Below are positions 63,169-64,000 of a DNA stretch of 64,000 nt, piece after piece. The stretch is taken from the NCBI RefSeq assembly GCF_014653785.1, contig NZ_BNAS01000002.1:718807-782806 (forward strand), in the 5' to 3' direction. The first letter of the stretch is position 1. Each line of letters begins with the position of its first letter. The translations under genes and the position numbers were made by a program. The stretch is from Promicromonospora soli (GTDB lineage: Bacteria; Actinomycetota; Actinomycetes; Actinomycetales; Cellulomonadaceae). The notes beneath the pieces were generated by a model that was not told where the DNA came from, made no database searches, and was given only the letters and a program-made list of their open reading frames with translations.

Positions 63169-64000
63169 CAGGCAGGTCTCGCGGCTTCGCGTCGGACTGG
63201 CAGCGGCTCCTGGCGATGGCGCCGTCGTCGGGGACCAGGGTCCGCGTTCACGAGCTCGAGCAGGAGACAGCCTGGGGGCCCGTGGCGCTCGCCGTCGACA
63301 CTGAGGGGTTCCATCACGTGCTGGTGCCGATCCTTTCCTCGTCTCGGGTCCGAACCGGGCTGAGGGGCCCAGGTCTCGCACTTCGGAAGCGCACCCTGGA
63401 GGGCGAGGAAAGCCACACAACCTACGCAGACCTGTCCTGCCTCCGCCATGAGCTCGACGATCTCTTCGACCGGGTGTGCAGCGAGGTCCTGACCAGGCTG
63501 GTCGGGCTGGAGCAGAAGCCGCTCGGGGCCGTCTACAACGTGATCGACCGGTGGCAGTCATTGTTCGACAGTCCAATCGGGATCCTGTCCGATCAGAAGG
63601 CCTCAGGCCTGTACGGCGAGCTCCTCGTTCTCCGACGGCTGCTCCAGAATGATACGAGTGCTCATCGCACCTGGGTCGGCCCACTCGGCGAGCATCATGA
63701 CTTCAAGGGAGGCTCGCTCGACATCGAGGTCAAGGCCACGACGTTCACCGAGGGCCGTTTCGTTCAGATACACGGGCTGGACCAGCTGGAGGAGCCGGTA
63801 GACGGTGACCTCCTCCTGGCCTGGTTCCGGCTCGTGGACACGAGCAGTTCCGGGAAAGGGGTCACTCTTCTCGATCTCGCGCAACAGGTCATCGCGCTCG
63901 CCGACGACGGACCAGCTCTTCGAGCTCTTCTCGCGCGTGCCGCCTATGTCCCCGGCGTTAACGAGGCGAACGACTCCCACCGGTACGTCGTCGCGGACGA
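63165..64000 (+). CDS. PD-(D/E)XK nuclease-family protein (cut by the window end)
   Basis: The first 278 codons of a protein of unknown full length, beginning at GTG 63165, which overlaps the Z1 stop. It shows the PD-(D/E)XK nuclease core: GLYGELLVLRRLL supplies Glu, and HHDFKGGSLDIEVKATTF supplies Asp-Xn-Glu-X-Lys around residues 180-195. Such proteins (PF14390-like) accompany Z1 ATPases. The end is beyond the window, so completeness is unknown. Confidence 0.85.
   Translation, partial: MTGRSRGFASDWQRLLAMAPSSGTRVRVHELEQETAWGPVALAVDTEGFHHVLVPILSSSRVRTGLRGPGLALRKRTLEGEESHTTYADLSCLRHELDDLFDRVCSEVLTRLVGLEQKPLGAVYNVIDRWQSLFDSPIGILSDQKASGLYGELLVLRRLLQNDTSAHRTWVGPLGEHHDFKGGSLDIEVKATTFTEGRFVQIHGLDQLEEPVDGDLLLAWFRLVDTSSSGKGVTLLDLAQQVIALADDGPALRALLARAAYVPGVNEANDSHRYVVAD

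Noticed and set aside
61603-63684. 693-residue minus-strand ORF
   Set aside because: Antisense to the Z1 and PD-(D/E)XK genes, whose motifs are clear.
1-64000. tRNA or rRNA genes
   Set aside because: I found no convincing tRNA cloverleaf or rRNA segment by eye; a tRNAscan run could confirm.

Overview
The window is a high-GC chromosome segment around the replication origin of an actinomycete. The order gnd-dnaN-oriC-dnaA-rpmH-rnpA-yidD-yidC-jag-rsmG-parA-parB is the classic actinobacterial origin block. Downstream trxB/trxA, a MurJ-linked pseudokinase, murJ, a DUF6049 protein and cca are also typical. Gene content, including the Tad locus with a giant LysM-BTAD protein, fits Micrococcales and perhaps Promicromonosporaceae or Cellulomonadaceae; the family-level guess is inference.

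Region 1 (1-27.2 kb) is core chromosome. DnaN and DnaA flank oriC with its cluster of DnaA-box-like sites. RpmH, RnpA, YidD, YidC, Jag and RsmG lead into ParA/ParB, with at least six parS sites between 7.3 and 10.9 kb and one near-match in cca. Then come a D-Ala-D-Ala ligase, a MocR-type aminotransferase, thioredoxin and its reductase, a secreted-side pseudokinase, MurJ, DUF6049, a Nudix hydrolase, CCA transferase, a small GIY-YIG protein flanked by dispersed repeats, PRPP synthetase and a SUKH protein.

Region 2 (27.2-39.1 kb) holds a DHA2-type MFS transporter. Beside it is a minus-strand operon coding a conjugation-like type IV secretion apparatus: VirB8/TcpC-, VirB2-, VirB3/PrgI-, VirB4- and VirB6-like proteins plus a bifunctional wall hydrolase. 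I see no relaxase or coupling protein in the window. A divergent sigma-like regulator sits across a promoter region carrying a perfect CRP/GlxR-type half-site pair.

Region 3 (39.2-51.1 kb) is a Tad/Flp pilus locus (CpaB-, CpaE-, TadA, TadB, TadC, a Flp-like pilin and three TadE/G-like pseudopilins) ending in a 1515-residue LysM-BTAD membrane protein. Most genes overlap by about 4 nt, so they are probably translated as a coupled operon.

Region 4 (51.1-57.1 kb) is accessory: a secreted asparaginase, two two-gene modules of exported proteins of unknown function, a DUF1016-like nuclease remnant, decayed sequence and a palindrome (GTTGCG-NATA-CGCAAC type) that recurs upstream of accessory genes and inside oriC.

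Region 5 (57.1-64.0 kb, cut by the window end) is a probable phage-defence locus arranged divergently: a GHKL (MutL/MORC-like) ATPase with a C-terminal Ymh-type domain plus a DNA cytosine methyltransferase on the minus strand, and a Z1-domain SF2 helicase-like ATPase plus a PD-(D/E)XK nuclease on the plus strand. It is the most interesting system in the window.
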